From Trichopria drosophilae (lineage: Eukaryota > Arthropoda > Insecta > Hymenoptera > Diapriidae), in NCBI GenBank assembly GCA_030407085.1, contig CM059582.1, positions 206,366,001 through 206,430,000 on the forward strand: a stretch of DNA of 64,000 bases, written 5' to 3'. The notes beneath the pieces were generated by a model. That model was not told the origin of the DNA. It saw only the letters and a list, made by a program, of their open reading frames with translations, and ran no database searches. The translations under genes were made by a program, and so were the position numbers. Every line of letters begins with the position of its first letter. The first letter of the stretch is position 1. Positions 24,010-36,600 of this stretch are shown one piece after another.

Positions 24010-26085
24010 ATATATTATAAAATTAAATTTTAAATGTCATGTAATGTTACTTAAAAACGAGGGTCAATAACTTGGTTGTTTGGGCCCTCTACAAATCGAT
24101 ACAAAAGTTGTTCAAGGCATTTTTCGATTTAGCAACGGAAAATGGAATAAATAACACCTAAAATTGCAAAATACGTGTGTCTTTTATTATATTGCAATAG
24201 GAAACAAATAAAAATCATACGATTAACAAAAAGACACGACAAAAGAACACAGCAACAAAAAGACACTGTGACAAAAGGACAACAAAACACAACACCATGG
24301 CTGCGAACCAAAACATACATCTCAATTTCCATAAATTAGTTTGAAAATTTCCATACATTATACATTGCAATATAATTATAAAATTAATTAAAAATCATTT
24401 TAAGATGATATAATAATCTTTTAAAAATATTTCGTATTTTTTTTTTTAAATTCATGAATTAATTTTTTCTCCTTTTTTGTTTATTTCATTGTGTTTTTCT
24501 CCATTTTTTAAAATATATATGGCTAAAAATGACTTGAAACTCTTTTCGGGATATTTTCCGGGATTTCGATTAAAATTGATTTTTAAAGTACGTAAAATAA
24601 GATGCCGTCAACCGCTTTCATTAGCATTTTTGTACTTGTTGGTCCCTGAGAAAAGGTGTAAGTCCTGATTGAATTCTCTGACAAGAGTTGAATTAAAAAT
24701 GTCCACGTCCCACTAAATAGAAAAATGCCAAGTACAGAAACGAATAAAAATCTTTGCCTTATTCCTGATTGCTGAAACGAACCGCAGTTCCTTTTCATGA
24801 AATAAAATTGGACCTAAATGAAGGAGTGACTATGTTACATACTTATGTTTCGGATCCAATCGTGGTATTTTTACGAGTTCGTGGGCGAAAAGAATACACG
24901 CATGGACTTCTTTATAAGTACAAACTTAATTAATCGCACGTCTTCGCAGCACTTACGACCTTAATAATGTAATAATAGACGTAACGATTCATTATTCTCA
25001 GAATTCTGAGTTTCATGTGTTTTCACTAAACGTTTTGATTCTACTGTTTTTTACTACAATAATTCAAAATTTAGTGGCACTAGCAGAATTTTTCTATCAC
25101 GTCTCATTTTTAGTCCAGGAAAATTGGTCAGATATGCAGCTAGATTTGAAAAAAAAATTAAACAACCCGGCGCCCTCACTAAAGTGTGTATTTGGATATG
25201 TAAATTCAAAAAGTAACCACAAGTTTTTCTGTTTTGATTGTTCAATTAACGAAAGTGTTAAAAAAATATTAGTTTTTCGATTCTAGCTGAAAAACTTGAT
25301 GTTCTACGTAAAAACTGTTAAGGGCAAAGTTGTAGCTCTTTAAATTCTCAACAAAAATGATCTGTTTGATGTTTTCGAAAAATTCATTTTTCAACGAGAT
25401 ATTCATCGTAAAACGTGAAAAGTTCGAAAAAGATGAAATATTTTTTTTCTTACGCACATTTATCGTTAGGAGTGTAAAATTTAACGAAAATGTAGCTGAA
25501 GCGACGAAGGATATCGTGTAATTGCGATTACATTTTAATTTGACGAGAAATTCGCATTTCAAAAATTTTTTACTTTTTTGGATCCTAATTATTACAGCTT
25601 CTGCAAGTCGTAGAGTAATAAATGAAAACGCATTTTTTACGTGCAACCTTGTACTAAAAAACGTATGTTTAATATTTTTCGATTATTTATTACAAAGTTG
25701 CCAAAAACGCCTTTAAAATAAAGGTGCTCGTATCTCTGTTTATACTGGCTAAGATGAAGCATTACTCTGTTCAAAACAAATTTTTTTGGACAGAAATTAT
25801 ATTATATTTATTTGTATCTTAAGTATGAATGATTTAAAATCAACAAATAAAGAGCCTCTGTAAGCCCCATGCAAAAAATGCCCGTTTTTCGTACCTCGAA
25901 TATTGAAACTTTTTTTATGCCAATTGATTACATATGATGGCCCAATATTCCCTGCAAAATTTCAAAGTGAGCATATGCCCCGTTTCGGAAATATGAGGGG
26001 TCAAAGTTGACCATGTCCAATAAAAAGTGTACATCAATTTCACATTTATACTCGAATAATAATATTAAAAAACAATCAGACGATA
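24010..26085. other. Non-coding stretch
   Basis: No gene is recognised. Open frames of 60-125 codons at 24477-25716 overlap in opposite directions and show no family resemblance. 25300-25650 ('cgttgagatattcatcgtaa') may be a diverged piece of another dispersed repeat. Confidence 0.4.
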
Positions 26086-26400
26086 TGGTTCTTTACAGAT
26101 TTTCGGCTGCTGATTACAAATCTGAAGTCAGATTTTAAAAATCCAAAATGGCGGATCCAATATGGCAGACGACTTTTTTGAAAATCGATGTAATTTGCCT
26201 AAAAATTATTACTCGGGAGGTTTTTGGGGTCGCTGATTACGAATCGGATGTTAGTTTCTCAAAATTGAAAACGGCAGGTCCAATATAACGGATGACTTTT
26301 GAAAAATTTAATGTAATTCGCTTGAAACTCGTCAGCTTAAGGTTTTTGTAGTCGATGAAGTCTAATCTAACGTTGAATTGATATTGAAAAGGCACTCAGC
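26086..26400. repeat. ATGGCGGATCC-type repeat, about three diverged units
   Basis: 'tccaaaatggcggatccaat' (26151), 'ttgaaaacggcaggtccaat' (26264) and the linkers 'gctgattacaaatctgaagt' and 'gctgattacgaatcggatgt' give a period of about 115-120 bp. It is the same family as the array in MTAP intron 5. A further piece lies at 26880-26945. Confidence 0.75.
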
Positions 26401-27180
26401 TTTCTTTGTCGCTACATTAAATCTGTTTGGACCCTGCATAGGAAACAAAAGAAAATCTAAAAAAATCCAAGTTTTAATGCATCTTTTAAGACATCATGAC
26501 TCATTTTAAAAACACATTAATCCCAATAAGATGACTTGAATGAAATCAATATTTCAATTTTCGAGTATGCCCTTCCGATCGTCATGGATAAATAGCGTTA
26601 AAAACCAATATGGCGTATTTAAAATACAAAATTTAACAAATTTCTTAAGTTTTTCTTGCATTAATATCGTTGAGAGATCGATGCCTATTCGCAATAAAAA
26701 ATGCACAAAATCAATAAACTTCTAGAAATTTTTCTGTTTTACCCCGAATCAACATAACCTCTTCAAAATGTCAATATGTTGAAAAAATAAACTTTATTTG
26801 GTCAATTATGAATATTATTGATGAAATTCGTATCTCTAGTGGTATAATTATTGTCGTTAAAATGTAAGTAATGGGGTTTTCGGAATCGCTGATCAGGAAT
26901 TTGAGGTTAGATTTTTAAAATTTTGCATCTGACAATTCCATCATCCAAAAATTATTCTTGTAATGAAATTTTATTTTAGTCAATCGATCATAAATACCCA
27001 GAAATTATTTTAATTTTATTCGTAAATTATATAGTTACGGTAAAATAAAAACTCGTTATCGTAACGTAACTAGTTTAACGTAAACGTTAAATAAACCAAA
27101 TAATAAATTACTTATTTACTTAATATTTTTAGAAATTTGATTTGCTCCATTCAAATTTTACCGGCAAATGTCACGTTTTT

Positions 27181-27619
27181 ATGGGAATTTTTCGATTGGC
27201 TGCCACCAGTTACTTCCACCACTGGCCTACTAGCAAATGCGCAATACCTCGCCGTTGTATTAACTTAGTATAGTTCATGTGTATTACGCACGTGATGACA
27301 CGTCATCGACGCAATTTAGATTAAGTCAGAACGGCGGTGCACGAGAACATTCACGACTCGGTCTCAAACCGGTAAACAATCGATAACACCGACATCTCCT
27401 AAGAGTAAAAAACGGAGTTTTTATACAAACAAACATAAATACTTGTGTGACATAAAATTTAAACAAAGAAAAACCAGGAGAATTTAATACTGAGTTCGGC
27501 ATTTAAGAAAGTTTTAACCATAAATAGTGACAAACGCATCATTGCACATAAAAATATAAATTTATCGTTATAATTAAAGTGTATAGTGTAAAAACAAGAA
27601 AGTACTTTACGAATCTACA
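27181..27619 (+). promoter_or_regulatory. Putative MTAP promoter and 5' UTR
   Basis: The 440 bp before the start codon are clearly less AT-rich than the rest of the window. They contain an E-box CACGTG (27289-27294) directly followed by the inverted repeat GATGAC-AC-GTCATC (27294-27307), which holds TGAC/GTCA half-sites of the CREB/ATF/bZIP kind. TATCGATA-like sequence lies near 27380 ('acaatcgataacacc'). No convincing TATA box is seen. The transcription start could not be fixed. Assignment rests on position and composition. Confidence 0.45.
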
Positions 27620-27640
27620 ATGAGCAATCGCATAATAAAG
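27620..27640 (+). CDS. Mtap: MTAP coding exon 1
   Basis: Encodes the seven-residue leader MSNRIIK. The donor is AAG/GTAGAT, phase 0. It is too short for open-frame detection and is called from its position before the promoter region and from the fit to the VGIIGGSG start of exon 2. Confidence 0.8.
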
Positions 27641-30600
27641 GTAGATAAATATATTTGTTGGTATAATAAGTATTCCTAAATCTAATTTTAATATTCAAAA
27701 TATTACCATAATTCAAATTGAAATTTTTATTAATTTGAACTTTGTTGATTTAAGTGACACATAACGTATATGAAAATTACAAATCAAAATTAATAAATCT
27801 TTCACAAGATTCGTAAGTCATATCTACCCTAATCAAGACCGTTAAGATATCATTTGATACGACTCAATATTTTTTTCGATTTATTTATCTTATGATATAT
27901 AATAATTTAATTAATTGAATTATATTTCTTTTATATGTAGTTAAAACCAATTTTTATATTTTTTTTTAATTTTTAAAAAATGTATTTATACTAAATGAAA
28001 TTTAACATAACTTAATTAAAATATTCATTCAACATCAGTCGATAAGAAATCAGTTTTTTATTTATTTAAGTACGTATGTAAATTTCAGAAAAATTATAAT
28101 TTTCGATGGAATCAATTAAATTTTTTAAAAAAATTTTTAAACAAAAATTAGGACCGACCTCGGGAGATTTGCCGCGCCGGGAATTGAACCCTGGAAATTT
28201 TGTTTATATGAAATTACATATGGTCCTAATATTATATTATTTTACCATTAACTATTTACAAACGTCGATACGCGGAATTTTGAAACAACTATCAAAATTG
28301 GTGATTTGTCAGATAAAATTAATTACTCGATTAAATTTTGGTAACGACCACCAATAAATTACCTAGAGTAAAAAATCATACTCTTAAGTGAATAAAATTT
28401 CACTCTTAAAGAGTGAAATCTGAGATAAGAGTCGATATTTACTTTTTTGAAAGATTATTTTATGGTAATAAAAAAAAAATTAAGTTAATTGAAAACTCAA
28501 TTATTGTTTCTTCTGTTCTCTATTAATTAATAATGGCTGGATTAATCTTTTTACCTGTTCAGGGTTTTGTAAAGATAAACGTTCGGATACAGTTGTGTTA
28601 CCAGTGTAATAAAATGTTATAGAATGGTCTAATTTTACAATAATTTGATTATGCATTCGCTACTATTAATTTGGATTATCTATTTTCTTAATTACATATA
28701 GACTTGTGGCTTTTCTCAGTGATAAAAATTGGATTTCTTGATTTTATTTATCATACCGGAAATCACCGTAACATTGGTGTTTGGATGCATTTCCAGACCT
28801 GAAATCAAATTGTCCTGAGTTCGATCCCCGGCGCGGAACGGAATCTCTCGAGCTTATTTGTTTTTTTTTATTTTAGAACATTTTTTTTTAATTTCAGAAA
28901 ATAACCAATGGCAAAATTAAAATATGAATGTTATTATTTACATTATTTATATTTATTTTTTTAACAATTCTATTTCAAATTTAGATGATAAAACTCACTT
29001 TCAGAGATCTTATCAATAAGTTTCCGTATAAAAATGATTATATTTTTATATATTACGTGACAATAGGTAGGTATCATCGGAGGATCTGGACTCGATGATC
29101 CAGGGAGTCAAATTCTGCAGTCTCGACTAGAAATAAAAAAAGAGGACGCAAGAAATGATTTCGGATTGCCGACGAGTAATCTTACACTCGGGACAATTGC
29201 TGGAATTGATGTCGTATTACTTTCAAGGTAAGATAAGCGAACACCTAGGAGATTTATAATTGTTCAAGTCAAGCATGCATTTGGAGCAAAAATCAAGCTT
29301 TTCGTATCTTGCAATTCTTGGGAAGTTGAATTCAAATCTTCAAGTGTAATTTTCTGTTGTCCAAAATTTACCTCTGATGTTTTTTATCTACAATGAATAT
29401 TTCTCTTGTTATAGCTTTGGGAATCGGAAAATTACCCATTTTTCTGTGTTTTGTCAAATAGCTAATGAAATACCACATATAAACCATTTGTATTTCTCCA
29501 AAAAACAAACAATTTCACCCTTAATACGGCGCGATTCCATTGACTGTAGGTCAAAAACCTATTTTGTTCCCTAAAACACGGGAGAAAAATGGCACTTTCT
29601 CTTCCTAGGGAGCAAAATCAATTTCTAAAAATCTAAACGCAAAATCTCAGGAGCACGCTTTCGTGAATGTCATACTCGATCGTCGGCAAACGCCGATTTT
29701 GCTCCCTATTTACACAATGCACTATTGAATCAGATATTCATTAAGACAAAATCAAAGAGATCGTAATTATTCAAAAAAATATAATATGCTTCGACAGGTT
29801 GCGTTCGTAGCAATTCGAAATAATTATGCCTCGTATTAAGTGTTTCCAAAATAACGATTACACTCTCAATAGATGGCGCTCCTTACGATTCGTTTCTGTA
29901 CGTTCTCCTATTATTTTGATAGGAATGTAAACGAATAAGAAACTTGATTCATTGTAATTTGTTCCCCCCAATCAAAAAGGAAAAAATCATTTTTCGAATA
30001 GCTTCGTATTTCGTAATAAAAATGAGTGTATACTGACTAAATTCACTTTGTTTGAAATGTTGAAAATAAATTTTCCAGAACAAGAAATACGTCAAACAAT
30101 TTAATACAATTAAATGACGTATTTCATAACCGTAAATATATAAGGAAATATATTTTACGGAAAGTCCCAAATGTGTCTGTTATACAACTCGGCTCATTTT
30201 TTGAAAACTTATCCACTATTGTGAAGTTCTGATATCAGAACAAATCTCAATTGTTAAAAAATCAATTGTAAAACAGTAGTCATTGTTTCATAAATCATAT
30301 TTTAAAGTTGATGATCGTTTTTCAAAACGAGACATTGTAGAATTTATCAGTGTCTCTCTTGCGTTAAAAAAAGTCTGGAAAAATATATTTGCACAAGGTC
30401 GAGGTTTGTTTATTTGAACATTTTTGTATTTATTGAATGTTTAGTTCACAATGAACAAGAAAATAGTAAACAAAATATTTTTCATATGGTCAGTTCTATC
30501 AAAATTGAGGTTAAGTGGCAAGAAATTTCATGTTGAGTCACAATGAAAATAAAATGCGACGTGATACAACATTTCTAATAGGCCTGAAGAACTTAATTTA

Positions 30601-33600
30601 CTGATCACCTTTTTATCGTAACAATAACTGAAATTGCGAGAAAAAATATATCTATAGATATTCCTGCACAAAATAAAATACTAAAAATTGAAATCTCTCT
30701 AGTAATAAATCTTAAACGGATTACCTTAAAGAAATCACCGTATTCGATCCTCCATTTTAAATGTACCAAATTTTCGAAATGTCTCCAGATTTGAAATCGC
30801 AGACTTCAAAAACCTCCAAGTAAAAAGTATTTTTTTCTATCATAAAAAGGTGGGTGGTAAATTAAGTTCCTCCACTAACTAGTGACCTTTCTCTTTTGAG
30901 TCGAAAAGCTCAAGTTCTAAACATTCATTTTAGCCCTAGTACAAATTTGTTAACTCATCGATTTTGGTTTTGTTGGGGCTCCAAAATTACCAAAAAATTA
31001 ATTTTTGTTACACTTTAACCTCGATTTTTAATGTGACTTAAACATTCAATAAATACTAGATTTTTTAAAATAAACAAACCTTGACATAAATGGTATTATG
31101 TAGGCTTTATCAAAGTAATAAAAATAATGGAGGACTTATAACCTACAGTGTTTTTTTATTGCCTACCAATAGTAGACTTCGGTCTGCTACCAGGAGTAAT
31201 ACAATTTTTTTTTATGTTAATTAATACCCGTCGTTTCGGAACAATATAGGGTCCACTGTTATAAATTTCTGTAGCAATTTTCTGCAACATGTAACTGAAG
31301 CTTTTTACGGTTACCGTTTCAGAATTTTACGAAACATGAACAGAAATTTCGGAAACGGTAACCGTAAAAAGCTTCGGTTAAATGTTTCAGAAAATTTTGT
31401 TAGTTTCAGAATTTTCAATTACGGTAACAGAATAGTATAAGGGGAGTAAAATCTGTTTTCTTTATCATATTTTTGTTGTGTTTTCTATGATTTATTGTCC
31501 TTCGTTTGGGGAAGACTACCCTGTTATTAAAAATAGAACATTTAATAAAATCAACACTGTTTTGTAAATGTGCATCAAGGTAGAAAAAATACGATATATA
31601 TCTATTTATTACCTTCCTACTAATAAGAATCAACATTATACAATTCAACAATATTCGGATGACACTCGTTATAAACTACTGATGGAATTTGAATTTATTA
31701 TTTATTAATACTTTCTTTTGCAATACAATGATTGTTACATTTGTTTATACATTGTTTCTTCTTTTGAGGTCCCGGGTGCGCGGTCGCACCTAGCGACTAC
31801 AAAGCAAAGTAATGTCACCGTGTTTCACTGATTTCTTCTGAAACTTCTGTTAGAGTTTCGTAATGTTCTGATAATATAACGTAATGGTTCTTTCTGTTAC
31901 AGGATTTAGTAAAATTTTGTTACTTCGGTATCATAAAAGTATCCAACATTTCTGAATATTTCTAACAGTGTCCCTATTCACGGGTTAAGACACCAAATTT
32001 AAAAAAGTGGCCTAGGTCATATTCGGTCACACATTATATACTCAATTTACAGATGGTGGAGAGTAATGAGTCAATTTCATACTTTGTAATAGATCTTCAT
32101 GTAAAACATTTAAATTTTGACTAATTTAAATTAGGATTGTTTTGCAATTTTATATGCAACATTTCTGAAATTCGCCTACTGGACCGATTATCTTCGGTGT
32201 CAAGTATTTGTATGTGTGCCCAATTGAAATCATGATCGGTATCAAGTCGATGTTCCATAATTACAGAATTACGCTGGGAAGGTTACGAATATTAGCTTCA
32301 TGTTCGTTAATTCTTGTTTTAAGACTTCTTTTCATCTCTCCGAAGTAGGTGACATCACAATCTTTGCATTTAACGCAATACAGTTATTCTTTTATATTGT
32401 TTAAATAGTTTTAGTATGTATCGGTCATTAGTTATTTTCAGTAAATATTAAAGATTGGAGAACAAGTTTAATTAGAATGCAAAAACATAGAATAACAAAG
32501 AAATTAAAAGAAACGTGTATGTTTAAGGGTCAAGTGGAGGACAACAGATTTTACTATATAAATAAAATGAAGCAAGGGTCTAAATTTAAACAATATTATT
32601 TATGAAACGGTCGAAAAATAATCTATTGATTTAAAGTGAATTCTTTTCCATTTTGTGTAATTTGTCTTTTACAACAACGTTTTAATTTATGCGGTAAAGA
32701 CTGAAAAAGTCCATTATCAGATAAGTGAATACGTTTACCAGATAATTGTTTTCAGATAGAAGTTTTTTTATTTTATACTTATTACAGTTTTGGAATTGTG
32801 GGTCAACATTTTTAATAGCTCTTAACCTTATCTCTTAAAACCTTGACCTTTTTTGTAACCTAGTTTTATTGATATTTTTTGTTTGAAAAGGTAAGAAGAA
32901 TAACTAATTTGTCGTAAAAATTGAAGAAAACTAATTAATTTTCAACTTACCATTAACATCGCAGTATATAAAACTTTCTCGCAACTTCTGAAGCAAGAGA
33001 AAATTTAAAATAATCTTAATGGTTTTTTTTTATATTTCTGGCTCTAATATTGTTATCTTTCACATCAAATAAATAAAAATCATTTGTTTGATTAAAATGG
33101 TACTGATAAAACTAATTTTTTGAAGAATTCTAAATTTTAAGGTGAATTCATTTAATTTAATTAGGGTTCTCTGTATGAAAAATCTATTAGAAATTTCCAG
33201 TGCTTTTATTGGAACTAATGGACCCTTTACAGAATGTTCCTATACTTTAATCCCATTTTACATATAAATATGATAATTTTGCAATATTGTTGGGATTTTT
33301 AGAGTTATAGTTTAGAGAGGATATTAATTATATTTGAATTAAATAAAAGAACCCAACATGGCGCTCTTCTTTTCTAAAATAAAACACGAGATGAACAAAG
33401 ATTTTTACAGCTTTTAATTAATCAACAGCCAATATCAAGATTTTGAGAAATAAAGTTCGTATTAATAAAAAAGAATTACCACTTCATTTCATTATGATAA
33501 TGTGATAAATATAAACTTTGTATATAAATTATTTCTTCGAGCGCTAGGTGTCGCCCAAATCCAAAAACGATGTTGCATATATACACGTAGAGAAATTTTA

Positions 33601-36600
33601 TGTTGAGACTGCCGCACGCGTGAAGTAATAGTTGCCGCGCGGGCTCTGACAATTTTAAAATGGCGACTTACACCTTTAAGAATATTTAATCATAATTTCC
33701 CGACGATTTAGTTGGTAATTATTGACTTTAATGGTTTGTAAACGTTCTTAAAAGAGATTAAAGATGTGAAGCCCGTATAACACAATAAGCTCCTATGGAG
33801 CTCCTCAGAACCGTCTTAATCATCTTGAGAGCTTCGTTTGTAATAACTATAGACTTAGTATGGAGTTCTCTGGGAGCTTCTATGCCCGCTTTTGCGAACA
33901 CTCATGTAGCTCCGTTCTAACTCGCATGTAAGTTCGCTGGAAGCTCTTTAGAAGCTCTCTGGAAGCTCCGTAGAAGCTCTCTGGGAGCTCTCTTGAAGCT
34001 CTTTGGAAGCTCTCTGGAAGCTCTTTCGAAGGTCTCATATACGTTTTATCGGAGAAGAAGTAAAATTACTCAGAAGATGAAAAAACAGGAAAATGGTCCA
34101 GAAGGGACTCAGGAACGGCAGCGGGAGGAACAGCAAAAAATAACAAAAACCGATTGAAAAATGCAAATAAAGATTAATATAATTATAATATTATATTATT
34201 CGTTCTAACCTAATCTCGATGTTTGAAGTTTGAATCAGGCCAGGAAACGGACAGGCAATAAGGCAACCGTCGTCCTCCAGGACGATCCGCGACCAGGAAA
34301 GGCAACCTCAAGGAAAACCACCTCGACGACAAAGTCACCGTTTATCCGTAAACCACGTGAACCATAGAAATAACGCGCTCTATTCGTATATCTCTATGCG
34401 GGAAGAACAATACAAAATCACGATAAATATCACAGAAGCACCAGAAGAAAGCCGTTCGCTGATTGGTCGAGGTTAGGTTACCCCTTTAACTAATTCGCCC
34501 GGAACTCAGATGTACTTCTGTGACGGAACTTCCACGGAGCTCTTTCAAGAGCAATCGGAGCTTCAACAGAACTACACTGGAGTTCTGTCAGAACTTTCTT
34601 CAGAGTTTCGTGAGAGTTCGCACAGACTTAAAATTGTGCCCGTCCGTGTAAGCTTACTGGCAGAGCTTCCAGAGAACTCATTTGGAGCAATTGTGCGAGG
34701 TCTTAGGAAGCTTCTGAAATTGAACTCCTGAGGAACTTAAAGAGAGCTTTGTGTTATACGGGAAGGCTTCTTCTTGAATGGGTTGAAACATTTTGTACTT
34801 GTTTTCATTTTGACGTGATAGAATATTCCAATTTCAATTACAATCTGAATTTATTGACTGTTACATTCATTTTATGAACTGTTGCACTGTAGAATGATAG
34901 ACTGAGAGAAAATAAAACACGTTTTCTTCACACCGGGAGGAAAGCAGCAACTTTCCTCCCGCAAGCGGAAGGAAAGATGCCGCTTATCCTCCCGGTCATA
35001 AAGAAAAAGCGTATACTTCCCTCGGGAAGTAAAAAAGAATGCCTCAGACTGCCTGTTTCTCACCCTCGGCCTCGCCTCGGGTAAAAATTACACGCAATCT
35101 GAGACATTCTTTATTTTACATCGCTCGTTAAGTAATATACTATTTGACTTGTTTGTTGTACCATGTAAACAATCCGTGGATGTACGCGACTTTTTTTCGC
35201 GGAAAAGATTTGTTTTGCTCTCAATATCAAGGTTTCCTATAACCATTTCCATCAAACGCTAAACAGTCGTCAATTATTTTTACAAATCTACAAATTTTTA
35301 TAAAAAGAGCTTGGATTTTAATATGAATCAATGCAGTTTAAATCCAATGACCTTCCGAAAGAGACTTCGAAGCTCTTACTTGAAAAACAAACTTCGTCGT
35401 CGATTTGTTAGTAACTTGCCCAGCATACGAAGAATTATTCAGAATGATTGAAAAGTATTCATTTTTTAACTTTGAATTCTATTTGTTGACCTTCGTAAAT
35501 ACTTCCCTATTGTCGTTGTAAATCCTCTTCCAAGAATTGAATAGCTTGTTCTTGAATGCTTCTCAATAATTTCGGACAAAACATACAGAGCCAATTCTTC
35601 ACTATTCCGAAGGAAGCATTGGCAAGTCTATTTTGAAACTTTCTAAATGCTTCCAATACTTACCAATACTTATTCGAAGAGTAATAAAAATGATTCAGAA
35701 GTACCCAACAAAAGAAAAAGAATTAAAATGAATTAAATACATTTTATTTCGATTTCTTGACCATTTTCATTGAAATTCTTTCGTTCTAATCCGATATAAT
35801 ACGTGAATAGAACATAAACATAACCTAAAAACATTGACTAACAGTTTTATACATGAAAACACGAATTAAAATGTAATCAATTTCATCGGAGCTATAAGTA
35901 ATAATAATATATGTAAAGGTAAACAATGCCTGTCATGGATGTAACATTTGTTTTTCTTTTTTCTTGATAATAAAAAATATATATATAATACATAAAGCCG
36001 ACGCATTAAAACGAATTTTCACGAATTTAAATATTCGGAAATCCACGTGAAAGTATTAATCCATGAACTTTTTCTCTTTTCTCAATTCGAAATGTCAAGA
36101 AACCGGATTGGAAACGTAATTTCTGAATTCGATCTTATTCCTTTTCGTTTGTTGGGTATTCAAGTTTCAATGCTTCTCAATCATTCTTCAGGGTAATTCC
36201 AATATTAGAGATTGAAGCCAGGCTTCTTTTATTTAAACAAAAGACAATAGTTTCATCTTTTAAGTAAGAACAAGTAAATTGAGTTTTGTCCATTAAAAAT
36301 TGATCAGATTTAAATTGTTTAGTATTTAATTTTTTTTTATTTTTTCCGTCCTTAATTTTAATATTTGTGGGTGAAGCCCATGAAGAGGGGATTTTTTTTT
36401 ATTAAATGCAAAAAAACTTCTAAGGAATATAATATGTATAAATAAATATTATTTATCTTGAAATATTAATGTGTATAATTTAATTAGACATGGAGTTGGG
36501 CACAAAGTTACACCTACAATGGTCAATTATCGTGCAAACATCGAAGCTTTACGTATCCAAGGATGCACTCACATTATAGCATCAACAGCGTGTGGCTCGT

